Of a stretch of DNA of 58,530 bases, positions 24,483-33,850 are shown piece after piece (the stretch's first letter is position 1; the number at the start of each line of letters is the position of its first letter). The stretch is taken from assembly GCA_964438605.1 (NCBI GenBank), contig CAYTKT010000009.1, forward strand, positions 1 to 58,530, written 5' to 3'. Under the pieces are notes generated by a model. The model did not search any database. It saw only the letters and a program-made list of their open reading frames with translations, and had not been told where the DNA came from. Origin of the DNA: Alangreenwoodia sp964438605. GTDB taxonomy: Bacteria; Bacillota; Clostridia; Peptostreptococcales; Anaerovoracaceae. The translations under genes were made by a program, and so were the position numbers.

Positions 24483-26711
24483 ATGGAGAGGACAGGAGGC
24501 GAAGGTTCGGGAAGAAATAAGATAGCAGAACTGCCGAAGCAGCTGGCAGACAAGATCGCCGCAGGTGAGGTGGTGGAACGGCCTCTATCTATTGTCAAAG
24601 AACTCGTGGAAAATTCGATTGACGCGGGAGCCACTTTTATTACGGTAGAAATAAAAAAGGGCGGAAAGTCATATATCCGCGTCACCGACAACGGCTGTGG
24701 AATTCCGAAAGCCGAGGTTAAGATGGCATTCCGGCGCCATGCAACGAGCAAAATCACACAGCTTCGTGACCTGGATTCCATCGTGACGCTCGGATTCCGG
24801 GGAGAAGCTCTGGCCAGTATCGCTGCCGTTTCCCGCACGGAGATCATTACAAAATCGCCCGATGAGGAAATCGGCACGTCTGTCACGAATGAAGGCGGCG
24901 TGATTTCGGCTATTTCCGACACGGGTTGTCCCAATGGCATGACAATCATTGTCAGCGACTTATTTTATAATACACCGGCACGCCTTAAGTTTTTGAAGAA
25001 GGATAATACGGAAAGCACACTGATTATTGATTTCGTTACGAAAATCGCGCTCGCTTATCCGTGGATCAGAGTTCGGCTGATAAACAATGGAAGCACATTA
25101 TTTACGACGCCGGGCCGCGGAGACAGGTTTTCAGCCATCGCCACGGTATACGATCCGCATACGGCGGAACGCATGATACGCATTGATGCCCAAAACGATG
25201 AAACGATGAAAATGGAAGGCTATATTTCTCCACCGGAATATACAAAAAACAACAGAAAAAGCCAGATTTTTTTCGTAAACGGCAGATATGTCCAAAGCCG
25301 CATCCTTGAAAAAGCAGTATCGGATGCTTACCGCCAGCGGCTCTTTGAAGGCAGGTATCCTATGGTCTTTCTGTTTCTCGATATCAGTCCGGGATTGCTC
25401 GACGTCAACATTCATCCCAATAAGCGGGAAATCAGGTTTGATGACGAGGAACGCGTATGGAATTTTGTGACGCATGTGATTAAAGAGGGACTTCAGGGGC
25501 AGGAAGCTGTGGGCAGCATTTCGTTCAAAAAGGATAAAAAAGAGGAAAAAAGCAGGTATTCAAACGAGGAAGGCGAAAAGGCCGCAAAGAATAAAACTGA
25601 AACACAGACCCAGATGGACATTCGCTCGCTGCTGAGAGAAAAACGGTCGGAACGCGGATACGGACAGGTGGCCGGAAGCAGTATAGTTTCAGCGCCATCG
25701 GCATTTATGGATGATGTTGATGACAGCGAATCCGGAAAAAATCATGCGACGGAGCGAAAAGCAGGGCAATTTTCGGAAGTTTCCAGCCTGAATGATAAAA
25801 CCGGGCGGACAGGGCAGGGGCTGGAGGCATTCGGCAGACAGTCATCCAAATTATCCGAAAAATCAGAGGAAGAAGAAGTCGTGAAGGCGGACGGAACGGA
25901 ATCGTCAGAAAATGCATCAGGATTATCAGGACAGCCTCAGCGATCAGCGGAACCGGAAAGCAGCGGACAGATTTCAAACATTTCAGAGTTAAATAGCTCG
26001 GCCGGTTTGGATGCGGAGGAGGTCTGTGAAAATCAGATGCCTTACTCGTCCGAGATTTCAGCGGAGGAACAAAAGGACCGTCGTCTGCATGAAAACATCT
26101 TTGCGCCGGAAAATGCGCCCGTAGAATACGTACCTTTTGATATTTCAACGATCAAACCTGTAGGTTCCATTTTCGCTACCTATATTCTCGGCGTCAGCGA
26201 TGACACGTTTTACATGATCGACCAGCATGCCGCTCATGAGCGCATATTTTACGAGAAGTTGACAAGAGAATATTATGGTCAACAAAAAGCTTCCCAGCTA
26301 ATCACCATTCCCATTCGTCTTGATGTGGAATATTCTGTTAAAAATCGAGAAGAAGAATGGATCGGATTTCTTGAGGGCATCGGATTTGAAATTGAAGAAT
26401 TTGGCCCCAAAAATTATGCGGTTAAGGCGATTCCAATGTATATGAGCTATGAGGAGGCAGAGGCATTTCTCAGAGATTTTCTCGACAGCCTCGATGATCC
26501 TCGCGCCTTTCGCGACAGGAGAACAGCTGGAAAAATTTTAACGAAAGCATGTAAATCAGCCGTCAAAGCGAATGATCGGCTTGATCCGCTGGAAATCAAC
26601 CAGTTGCTACGCGACCTTGCAGCCGCGGCTAATCCGTTTTCCTGCCCTCACGGCAGACCTACGATTGTCAAAATGACACGCCGCGAGATCGAAGCCTTAT
26701 TTAAAAGATGA
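24483..26711 (+). CDS. mutL: DNA mismatch repair protein MutL
   Basis: A 742-residue MutL. The N-terminal GHKL ATPase shows ELVENSIDAGA, DNGCGIP, RHATSKI and GFRGEALASI. Residues of about 345-545 form a long, low-complexity Ser/Glu/Gln-rich linker. The C-terminal domain keeps the endonuclease motif DQHAAHERIFYEK and the later ACKSAVKANDRL and CPHGRPT, as in methyl-independent systems, so this MutL probably nicks DNA itself. AAAGGAG precedes the ATG. Co-directional with mutS and miaA. Confidence 0.96.
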   Translation: MERTGGEGSGRNKIAELPKQLADKIAAGEVVERPLSIVKELVENSIDAGATFITVEIKKGGKSYIRVTDNGCGIPKAEVKMAFRRHATSKITQLRDLDSIVTLGFRGEALASIAAVSRTEIITKSPDEEIGTSVTNEGGVISAISDTGCPNGMTIIVSDLFYNTPARLKFLKKDNTESTLIIDFVTKIALAYPWIRVRLINNGSTLFTTPGRGDRFSAIATVYDPHTAERMIRIDAQNDETMKMEGYISPPEYTKNNRKSQIFFVNGRYVQSRILEKAVSDAYRQRLFEGRYPMVFLFLDISPGLLDVNIHPNKREIRFDDEERVWNFVTHVIKEGLQGQEAVGSISFKKDKKEEKSRYSNEEGEKAAKNKTETQTQMDIRSLLREKRSERGYGQVAGSSIVSAPSAFMDDVDDSESGKNHATERKAGQFSEVSSLNDKTGRTGQGLEAFGRQSSKLSEKSEEEEVVKADGTESSENASGLSGQPQRSAEPESSGQISNISELNSSAGLDAEEVCENQMPYSSEISAEEQKDRRLHENIFAPENAPVEYVPFDISTIKPVGSIFATYILGVSDDTFYMIDQHAAHERIFYEKLTREYYGQQKASQLITIPIRLDVEYSVKNREEEWIGFLEGIGFEIEEFGPKNYAVKAIPMYMSYEEAEAFLRDFLDSLDDPRAFRDRRTAGKILTKACKSAVKANDRLDPLEINQLLRDLAAAANPFSCPHGRPTIVKMTRREIEALFKR

Positions 26712-26882
26712 ACCATAATGTAAATTGATATTACGGATTGTTGAAATCAGTATTAAATTTATGTTAAGGAAAATATTTGGCACAAAGAATAAAAGAACTT
26801 TTGATGCAAAGTCGGAATTTAAGAAAAAATTAGGAAAATAATAACAAAAATAAACTTTTCCATCAGCGGAGGTTCTGGTACA

Positions 26883-27896
26883 ATGGAAAAAAGAAAGATT
26901 CTTGTCGTCGTCGGTCCGACGGCAGCAGGGAAGACAGAATACGCCATCCGGCTTGCCCAGGCTCTTGACGGCGAAATCGTGTCGGCAGATTCCATGCAGA
27001 TCTATAAATTTATGGATATCGGCAGCGCGAAACCGACATCGCAGGAACAGGCGGCTGCAAAGCATTATCTTGTCGGTGAGATCGATCCGCGGGAGCCTTT
27101 CAGTGTCGCTGAATACTGCAAGCTGGCAAAGAAATATATCGCGGCAATTTTCGAGGCAGGAAAATTACCGATCATTTCCGGAGGTACGGGGCTTTACGTC
27201 AACTCGCTGATATATGACATGGATTTTTCGGCAACGCCCGGAAACAGCAGACTTCGTGAAAAATACAGTATACTTGCACAGGAAAAGGGGCCGGAATATA
27301 TTCACGAGCTGTTGTACGCTATCGATCCGGCGGCTGCGGAACGGATACATCCAAATAATGTAAAGAAAGTAATCCGTGCGTTAGAGGCGGCAGAATCAGG
27401 TGAAAAAATACCGCCTTTTGAGAATTCTTTTCGGAAAACGGCAGATTATGACTGCATTCTGATCGGTCTTACGCGAGAGCGCGAGGAACTTTATGAACGA
27501 ATCAACAAGCGCGTCGATCTGATGATAGAGGCCGGTCTTGAGGAGGAAATCCGAAAGCTGGCCGATATGGGGCTTTCCTCGGAAGATATCTCGATGAAGG
27601 GTATCGGATATAAAGAGATGTTTTCCTACCTGGCAGGTGAATGTTCAAAGGAGGAAGCTGTGGAACTGATCCGCCGCAACAGCAGACGGTACGCGAAACG
27701 TCAGATAACCTGGTTCCGCAGGTATCCTGATATCCGCTGGTTCCTTCTGGCGGAGGACGGCGCCGACCGTCTGCCGGATATTCTGTGCTTTCTTGAAGAA
27801 AACGGGATTCACGCAAAAGACGGAACAGAGATGGATTCGGTACAGGGAAATGATGGGAAGCAGCAGTACGCAGGCGGATTTAACAAAGGTGAATAA
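26883..27896 (+). CDS. miaA: tRNA dimethylallyltransferase MiaA
   Basis: A 337-residue enzyme that adds a dimethylallyl group to A37 of tRNAs reading codons beginning with U. P-loop VVGPTAAGKTEYAI is followed by SADSMQIYKFMDIGSAKPT, the conserved substrate motif. SGGTGLYVNSL and the C-terminal RRYAKRQITWFRRYPD complete the family pattern. It follows mutL as in many Firmicutes. GGAGG precedes the start. The C-terminal 30 residues are extra and polar. Confidence 0.96.
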   Translation: MEKRKILVVVGPTAAGKTEYAIRLAQALDGEIVSADSMQIYKFMDIGSAKPTSQEQAAAKHYLVGEIDPREPFSVAEYCKLAKKYIAAIFEAGKLPIISGGTGLYVNSLIYDMDFSATPGNSRLREKYSILAQEKGPEYIHELLYAIDPAAAERIHPNNVKKVIRALEAAESGEKIPPFENSFRKTADYDCILIGLTREREELYERINKRVDLMIEAGLEEEIRKLADMGLSSEDISMKGIGYKEMFSYLAGECSKEEAVELIRRNSRRYAKRQITWFRRYPDIRWFLLAEDGADRLPDILCFLEENGIHAKDGTEMDSVQGNDGKQQYAGGFNKGE

Positions 27897-28104
27897 CAGC
27901 AAACAGTGAAATACAGGCGGGTTCAGCCGGTGAGAAAGATAAAAACGGCGGGATGTTGATGGATTCAGAAGGAGAATGAAAAAATAGCGGGATTAAAGGT
28001 GAATTTGACAGAGGAAAATGACAGAATACATCAAGACACGGGAAAAAGAAGCAAAAGGAAATTATAAAAGATAGCAGCAAACAAGATAAACTCACGATGA
28101 TATA

Positions 28105-29334
28105 ATGGGATTTGGTGATATTATGGCTGGACGACAAGAAAAGAAAATAAAAACGGGTGATACTGACGGACAAAAAATTCGTATTCAAAATAAAGGAAAC
28201 AAACCGGATAATGTTGTTCTCAAAGAGATACAGATCGAGACAGAGTGTGAAGAAATCCAGTCACAACTGCCTTCTTTTCTGCGTGGTTTTTTTGTATATA
28301 TGAAACAGTCGCTTCTGCCGATGTCGCGTCTGGCATATCTTCGCGATATCCGTTTTTTCTGCCAGTATCTGATCGATCAGACGAATCTGACGGAGGCAAC
28401 TGAAATCAGACAGATTAAAGCCTCGGAATTTGACGCGATTTCGGGAGCTGACGTTAATTTTTTTATCGATTACTGTCGAAGATACCGGGTCGAAAATGAG
28501 GACGGCGAAGTCATTTTTTTAGAAAATAATAATAAAACGCTTGCCAGGAAGAAATCATCGCTTTCCGTGCTTTTCCGCTATCTTTACCGTGAGGAGATTG
28601 TTTCACGCAATATTACGGATCAATTTGATCCGATTCGCGTACAGCGGGCGTCAGATCGTGAGATCAAAGCGCTTCAGGATAACGAGGTTATGATAATGCT
28701 TGACGCTGTTACCACAGGCGAGCATTTGACGAAAAAAGAACGCCAATACTGGGAAAAGACAAAGAAGCGGGATAAGGCGATTCTCGTCATGTTTCTGACA
28801 TATGGACTGCGTCTTTCAGAACTTCAGCAGCTCAACGTATCGTCTTTTAATTTCCAACGCGGCGAATTTGTGATTTACAGAAAGCGTGGAAAGGAATCTG
28901 TTATGCCGCTGAACAACCGGACTGTGCTCAAGGCGCTTCACGAATATATAGACGGAGAACGCATGAGCGAAGAAAAAATCAAACCGGGCAGCGAAGATGC
29001 GTTGTTTTTATCGCTTCAGGGCAACCGGATGACAGAGCGTCAGATCAGAGAGCTTGTCAGGAAATATACGTCGATTGGAATGTCCGCGCCGCGTTCGGCA
29101 GGTTACAGTCCCCATAAGCTGCGGGCAACGGCGGCCACATCGCTGATCGGTCGCGGAAACTCAATTTTTGATGTTCAACAGCTTCTCGATCACGAAAATG
29201 TATCGACGACACAGCTTTATGCGGCACATAAGTTGAATACGAAACGTGACCTCATCGGCAGTTTCGAATGGGATGATGAGTTTGATATGAAAAATCCGGA
29301 AGGGTTAACGGTAGAAAAGAAACGACAGGAATAA
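28105..29334 (+). CDS. Tyrosine recombinase (XerC/D-like)
   Basis: A 409-residue site-specific recombinase of the phage-integrase family. A SAM-like N-terminal domain (residues about 60-190) precedes the catalytic domain. Visible catalytic elements are YGLRLSEL (first Arg), YRKRGKES (Lys), SPHKLRATAATSLI (His-x-x-Arg) and LLDHENVSTTQLYAAH (His and nucleophile Tyr). The long basic N-terminal tail of about 50 residues is unusual for XerC/D. Its stable position between miaA and the YnbB-like gene, without att-like repeats nearby, points to a chromosomal housekeeping recombinase rather than an integrase of a mobile island. The start is uncertain; ATG 28123 is an alternative. Confidence 0.88.
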   Translation: MGFGDIMAGRQEKKIKTGDTDGQKIRIQNKGNKPDNVVLKEIQIETECEEIQSQLPSFLRGFFVYMKQSLLPMSRLAYLRDIRFFCQYLIDQTNLTEATEIRQIKASEFDAISGADVNFFIDYCRRYRVENEDGEVIFLENNNKTLARKKSSLSVLFRYLYREEIVSRNITDQFDPIRVQRASDREIKALQDNEVMIMLDAVTTGEHLTKKERQYWEKTKKRDKAILVMFLTYGLRLSELQQLNVSSFNFQRGEFVIYRKRGKESVMPLNNRTVLKALHEYIDGERMSEEKIKPGSEDALFLSLQGNRMTERQIRELVRKYTSIGMSAPRSAGYSPHKLRATAATSLIGRGNSIFDVQQLLDHENVSTTQLYAAHKLNTKRDLIGSFEWDDEFDMKNPEGLTVEKKRQE

Positions 29335-29424
29335 GACAAAAAGACAAAAATAAGAATTGAACGGGAAATCAGGGATAAAAAGACAGACATAAGAAAGCAT
29401 AAAAAGAGAGAAAATAATAGAAAT

Positions 29425-30717
29425 ATGCAAAACCGTACACATGATTTACTTATAAATAAATTCTCAATATCAGAAGAAGTCCTTCAGGCCGCTGATCGGG
29501 CGGAAAAGCGGATTGCCGGTGAATTCGGAAGACTTGATGATATTTGTTCGTACAATCAGTACAAAGTGCTCGACGTTTTCCGGAAAAACAGGATCAGCGA
29601 CCGGCACTTCGCCTGGAATACGGGCTATGGATACGATGATTCCGGACGGGAAGCGTTGGAATGTCTTTACGCTGACGCGTTTCATACGGAAAGTGCAATC
29701 GTCAGGCCGTTGATTGTCAACGGAACCCATGCACTGACACTGACGCTGACCGGCATTCTGAGGCCGGGAGATGAGTTGGTCTACTGCACCGGAAAGCCTT
29801 ATGATACGCTGGAAGAAGTCATCGGCATCCGTGGGGAAGGATGCGGTTCGCTGAAGGATTTTGGCATTACGTATCGTCAGGTGGAACTGACATCCGACGG
29901 ACGAATAGATATAGAGGGTGTTAAAGGCGCAATTAACGAAAAGACCCGAATGATGTGTGTCCAGCGTGCTACAGGATACGCCTGGAGACGCGCCATCACG
30001 ATACCGGAAATTGCGGAATGGGTTTCCGCCGTAAAATCAGTCCGACCGGATATTATCTGCATGGTTGATAATTGCTATGGGGAATTTCTTGATACAAAAG
30101 AACCGACAGATGTCGGCGTCGATGTGATGGCCGGTTCTCTCATCAAAAATCCGGGCGGCGGCCTTGCTCTGGCAGGCGGCTATATCGCAGGGCGCGAGGA
30201 CTTGATCAGGCAAATCTCGTACCGCATGACTTCACCGGGAATCGGCAAAGAATGTGGCCTGATGTTCGGCCAGACGAGAAGCATGATGCAGGGATTTTTC
30301 ATGGCGCCCAGTATTGTAAACGGAGCTGTCAAAGGAGCCGTTTTTTGTTCAGCTGTTTTTGAAGACTTGGGCTTTGAAGTCTGTCCTTCTACGACTGATG
30401 AGCGCAGTGATATTATTGAAGCCGTAAAACTCGGTTCTCCGCAAGCGATGGCTGCCTTCTGCCGTGGAATTCAGAGTGCGGCACCGATAGATTCTTATGT
30501 CGTTCCGGAAGCATGGGACATGCCCGGTTACAGCGATCCTGTGATCATGGCGGCAGGCGCTTTCGTTCAAGGGTCTTCTATCGAGCTGTCGGCCGACGGC
30601 CCGGTCAGAGAGCCTTATATCGTCTATTTTCAGGGCGGACTTAGCTATGAACACTCGAAGTTTGGCGTAATGAAGGCGCTTCAGGCGCTCTATGATGAGA
30701 AACTGATCCGTTTCTGA
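29425..30717 (+). CDS. YnbB-like PLP enzyme (methionine gamma-lyase family, 'aluminium resistance')
   Basis: A 430-residue PLP-dependent protein of the COG4100 family found next to miaA/hfq in many Firmicutes. FAWNTGYGYDDSGREALE at about residue 72-90, RPLIVNGTHAL, then MVDNCYGEF, and GSLIKNPGGGLALAGGYI with the PLP Lys are typical. The family is annotated variously as methionine gamma-lyase-like or aluminium resistance; the real reaction is unsettled. Context conservation with mutL/miaA supports orthology to ynbB. Confidence 0.9.
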   Translation: MQNRTHDLLINKFSISEEVLQAADRAEKRIAGEFGRLDDICSYNQYKVLDVFRKNRISDRHFAWNTGYGYDDSGREALECLYADAFHTESAIVRPLIVNGTHALTLTLTGILRPGDELVYCTGKPYDTLEEVIGIRGEGCGSLKDFGITYRQVELTSDGRIDIEGVKGAINEKTRMMCVQRATGYAWRRAITIPEIAEWVSAVKSVRPDIICMVDNCYGEFLDTKEPTDVGVDVMAGSLIKNPGGGLALAGGYIAGREDLIRQISYRMTSPGIGKECGLMFGQTRSMMQGFFMAPSIVNGAVKGAVFCSAVFEDLGFEVCPSTTDERSDIIEAVKLGSPQAMAAFCRGIQSAAPIDSYVVPEAWDMPGYSDPVIMAAGAFVQGSSIELSADGPVREPYIVYFQGGLSYEHSKFGVMKALQALYDEKLIRF

Positions 30718-30758
30718 CAGCAAACATACAAAATCACACTCAGGGGGAGTTGTAAACT

Positions 30759-31637
30759 ATGGGAAAGAATGGAGATCATTCAAATTATTCAAATGAGGAT
30801 TATGAAAAAGACAGAACTTCTGCAGAGAATTTAAATACTGCGGGTACTGCTGATGTGGCAATCAATAAAAAAGAAAAAAGAAAGCAGCCGCCAACGAGAA
30901 AGGTTATTGCTTTTGCCCAGTTGCTGCTGCTGCTCACTATCGTTATCGGAATTCCAACACTGATCATTGTTTCAAATCCTGGATTTCTTGATCATTTCCG
31001 CTCTGTAGAAAAGTTTGACGCGTGGATTTCGGAATATACAGGCATTGGACTTATTATATATGTTATATGTCAGGTGATGCAGATTATCATCAGCGTTCTG
31101 CCGGGACAGATCATCCAGATCGCCGGCGGATATATTTTCGGATTTCCGCTGACATTTATTGCGTCTCTTATCGGTGCGACGGTCGGTACGATGATCACGT
31201 TTTTCCTCGCAAAGCTGCTTGGCAAAAACGCGGTTGAAGTGATCTGCGGCGAAGAGCGTTTCCATAAATATCAGGCGATCATGTCAACCTCCCGGGCGCG
31301 TAAGGTCATCTTTCTGCTCTATCTGATTCCCGGACTTCCGAAAGACGTGGTGTCTTATGCGGCGGGCGTATCGGAGATGAATCCTCTGGAATTTCTGTTC
31401 CTTTCATTGATGGGTAGGACGCCGGCTATGACGATTTCCATTCTTTTCGGTGTCATGCTCGATTCCGATAACTACGTAAGCGCCGTGATTCTGGCTATCG
31501 TCGTTCTCGTGATCTTTTCCATCTGCATCATGCGCAGAAAACAGATTTCCGTATTTCTTGAACGGGGCAAAACGGAATTTTCTGAGCGGAAAGCTGAATT
31601 TCACGAAAAAAACGATATGCATAAAAATGATCATTAA
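30759..31637 (+). CDS. TVP38/TMEM64 (DedA-like) membrane protein
   Basis: A 292-residue polytopic membrane protein of the VTT (SNARE-associated) family. A polar N-terminal tail of about 45 residues precedes the first membrane helix (AFAQLLLLLTIVIGIPTLII). The core motif GQIIQIAGGYIFGFPLT and the re-entrant GATVGTMITFFLAK follow, then LYLIPGLPKDVVSYAAG, the family signature. The C-terminus is a charged tail. Relatives act in lipid scrambling or envelope homeostasis; the substrate here is unknown. RBS AGGGGGAG. Confidence 0.92.
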   Translation: MGKNGDHSNYSNEDYEKDRTSAENLNTAGTADVAINKKEKRKQPPTRKVIAFAQLLLLLTIVIGIPTLIIVSNPGFLDHFRSVEKFDAWISEYTGIGLIIYVICQVMQIIISVLPGQIIQIAGGYIFGFPLTFIASLIGATVGTMITFFLAKLLGKNAVEVICGEERFHKYQAIMSTSRARKVIFLLYLIPGLPKDVVSYAAGVSEMNPLEFLFLSLMGRTPAMTISILFGVMLDSDNYVSAVILAIVVLVIFSICIMRRKQISVFLERGKTEFSERKAEFHEKNDMHKNDH

Positions 31638-31851
31638 AATATAAAGATTCAAATAGAATCGAAGGGTGTGAAGGGTGTAGTATAAAAAATAATTAGTTGA
31701 TATGAGGATCAAAAGTCCCTGTGGGAAAATGAGATAAATATGTGTTTGCAAGTTTGTTTGCAAAACAACATCTTGTTATGTCTGGTTGGGGCGTAACGTC
31801 CTTTTAATTCCAGATCTGAATATTATTTAAGTACAAAGGAGCAGTTGCTTT
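31638..31851. other. Short intergenic region before the exchanger gene
   Basis: 214 bases with a tandem GAAGGGTGT pair (about 31661-31679). No terminator, riboswitch or gene is recognised. Confidence 0.35.
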
Positions 31852-32801
31852 ATGCATGAACTTATTTTAAATCTTTTTTTACTCCTGGTTGGATTTATCT
31901 TGCTCATCAAAGGCGCCGATTTTTTTATCGACGGAGCAACAAGTGCAGCTGCCAGGTTTCGGATACCGATGATTGTCATAGGCCTTACGGTGGCGGCTTT
32001 CGGTACCTCTCTGCCCGAAGCAGCAATTAGCATTACTGCGGCTTATAAGGACAACGCCGGAATCTCTGTGGGAAATGTAATCGGCAGTAATATTTTGAAT
32101 ATTTTGTTAATACTCGGCGTGGCTGCATGTATTATGCCGCTTGTCGTCCGGAAGAACACGGTTAGAGTTGAAATTCCTCTCGTCATCGGGATCAGCATTT
32201 TACTGACAGGATTCGGTGCGCTTCAGGGGCAGATTTCTTTTTTATGCGGAATTGTTCTCTGGATCATCTTTATTATTTTTCTAGTTTATCTGTTTAGACT
32301 TGCAAAAAGCGGACAGTCGGAGATTATCGCAGAAAACGGTGAAGCGGAAATACTTCCGATCCCGAAATCAATATTTTATATTGCAGCCGGACTTGTGGCC
32401 ATCGTTTTAGGAAGCGATGTAGCTGTTGACAGTGCGACGGAAGTTGCCAAATCCTTCGGCATCAGCGACCGGATTATCGGCTTGACCGTGATAGCTTTCG
32501 GAACAAGCCTGCCAGAACTTGTGACGAGCGTGACTGCAGCTTTGAAGGGCAATGCGGATATTGCCGTCGGAAACATCGTCGGAAGCAATATATTTAATAT
32601 ATTGTTTGTTCTTGGCACATCGAGCCTGCTGTCGCCGCTGGAATTCAATACGGAGTTTGTCATCGACGGTGTCATCAGCATTGTGCCGCATCTGTTCTTT
32701 TGTTCGTCTGTGTATTCCGCAGCCAGCGACTGACGAGAACTCACGGTATTCTGATGCTTGCATGTTACGCGGTTTACTTCGTTTATCTCATGATCCGTTA
32801 A
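31852..32801 (+). pseudogene. Calcium/sodium antiporter (YrbG/CaxA type), frameshifted in the last helix
   Basis: Inner-membrane K+-independent Ca2+/Na+ exchanger family. Both inverted alpha repeats are present: GTSLPEAAISITAA with VGNVIGSNILNILL, and GTSLPELVTSVTAALKG with VGNIVGSNIFNILF. About 294 residues are in one frame. The frame then stops at 32733, but a one-base shift near 32695 opens the expected last segment, which ends HGILMLACYAVYFVYLMIR with stop at 32799-32801. The exchange core is intact, so the shorter protein might still fold. I mark the locus as frameshifted. AAAGGAG precedes ATG 31852. Confidence 0.8.
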
Positions 32802-33850
32802 AGATAACATTGTAATTTTTCGGTGAATAAATATTTAGCAATACATATTATTTATGTTAAACAACAGGCGTCGGGTGATGATGAGCGTAAGTCCAAACGG
32901 GTTTGCGCTTTTTTCATGTGTCCGGCAAGAATACGTTCTAACGGCCTAACTGCTGAAAAAAATCCCAAATCCGCTTGGATAGCGGAAAAGGGTATGGCCA
33001 AAGGCAAGAGCGGAAGCGGCAGACAAAGTTATTCCACCGGTTTTCTGTGGAAAGCAAGCTGGCCGGAGTTTCCATTCTCAGCGTTATTACTTATCATAAG
33101 CGGACGCCAACCGATATTCGCTTATGCAGTCTTTTCAAAAAAACTGGAAATGAACATATTAAAATTCCCAGATGTTTGGTTTGAGTAAAATGAGGGCGTA
33201 GGAAAAGAATATCTGAAAGGGAATACCGGACGAAAGGAGGAAAAGTGACAAAGCATAAATTTCGATGAAAATACTGCGAAAACACTGCGATTGGGGTAAT
33301 TGGGGTAATATCGAGTATAACTATGCCGAAAATTTATATTTAAGGAATAGTTACATGTCGGTGTATGTCGGACAGAATCCTGTCACCTGTCTGTTACTTT
33401 ACAATAAAAAACCGCGTCTGTTTATGATGTTTCCTGCAGAGGAACAACTATACTTCAACAGACGCGCTTTTCGATAAATCATTCGATAAATCATATGATG
33501 TGATCAAAACGTTCAAAACTTAATTGAACGAAATCCTTGTCATTCCTACATCGAGTTCAAATCTGATGATACGCTACAATTTGTATTCGTTTGTATTCGT
33601 CGGATTCTGTCTGGTCTTGCCTGGCCTGTGTCAGCGCAAGCCGGTACTTCTCATAAAGCTCTGCAATCAGACTTGCCGCAAGTTCATTGATACCGGAAAA
33701 AGATTCATATCCAGTCTCTTTGCCATGCCACAGGTTTCTGCGTTATTCACCATTTTTTACTGCCGTATCCGTTTTCTTCAAATTTCTTCAAAGAGTTCCA
33801 AAGTTGTCTTCAAAATGTTTTTATTCTTGCCATTTCTCGTTTCAAACACC
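32802..33850. other. Long convergent intergenic region
   Basis: About 1,050 bases between the exchanger and the RND gene. A minus-strand open stretch at about 33572-33735 (YESFSGINELAASLIAELYE, later QARQDQTESDEYKR) has no start codon and may be a gene fragment. AAAGGAGG at 33234-33241 precedes only a seven-codon frame. The terminator at 33406-33466 is described separately. Confidence 0.45.
33406..33466 (-). terminator. Terminator downstream of the RND operon
   Basis: CGCGTCTGTT (33413-33422) pairs with AACAGACGCG (33457-33466). On the minus strand the stem is followed by GGTTTTTT. A second small helix (TTCC/GGAA) sits in the loop. The plus-strand side has TTTT as well, so it may work in both directions. 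Confidence 0.65.
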
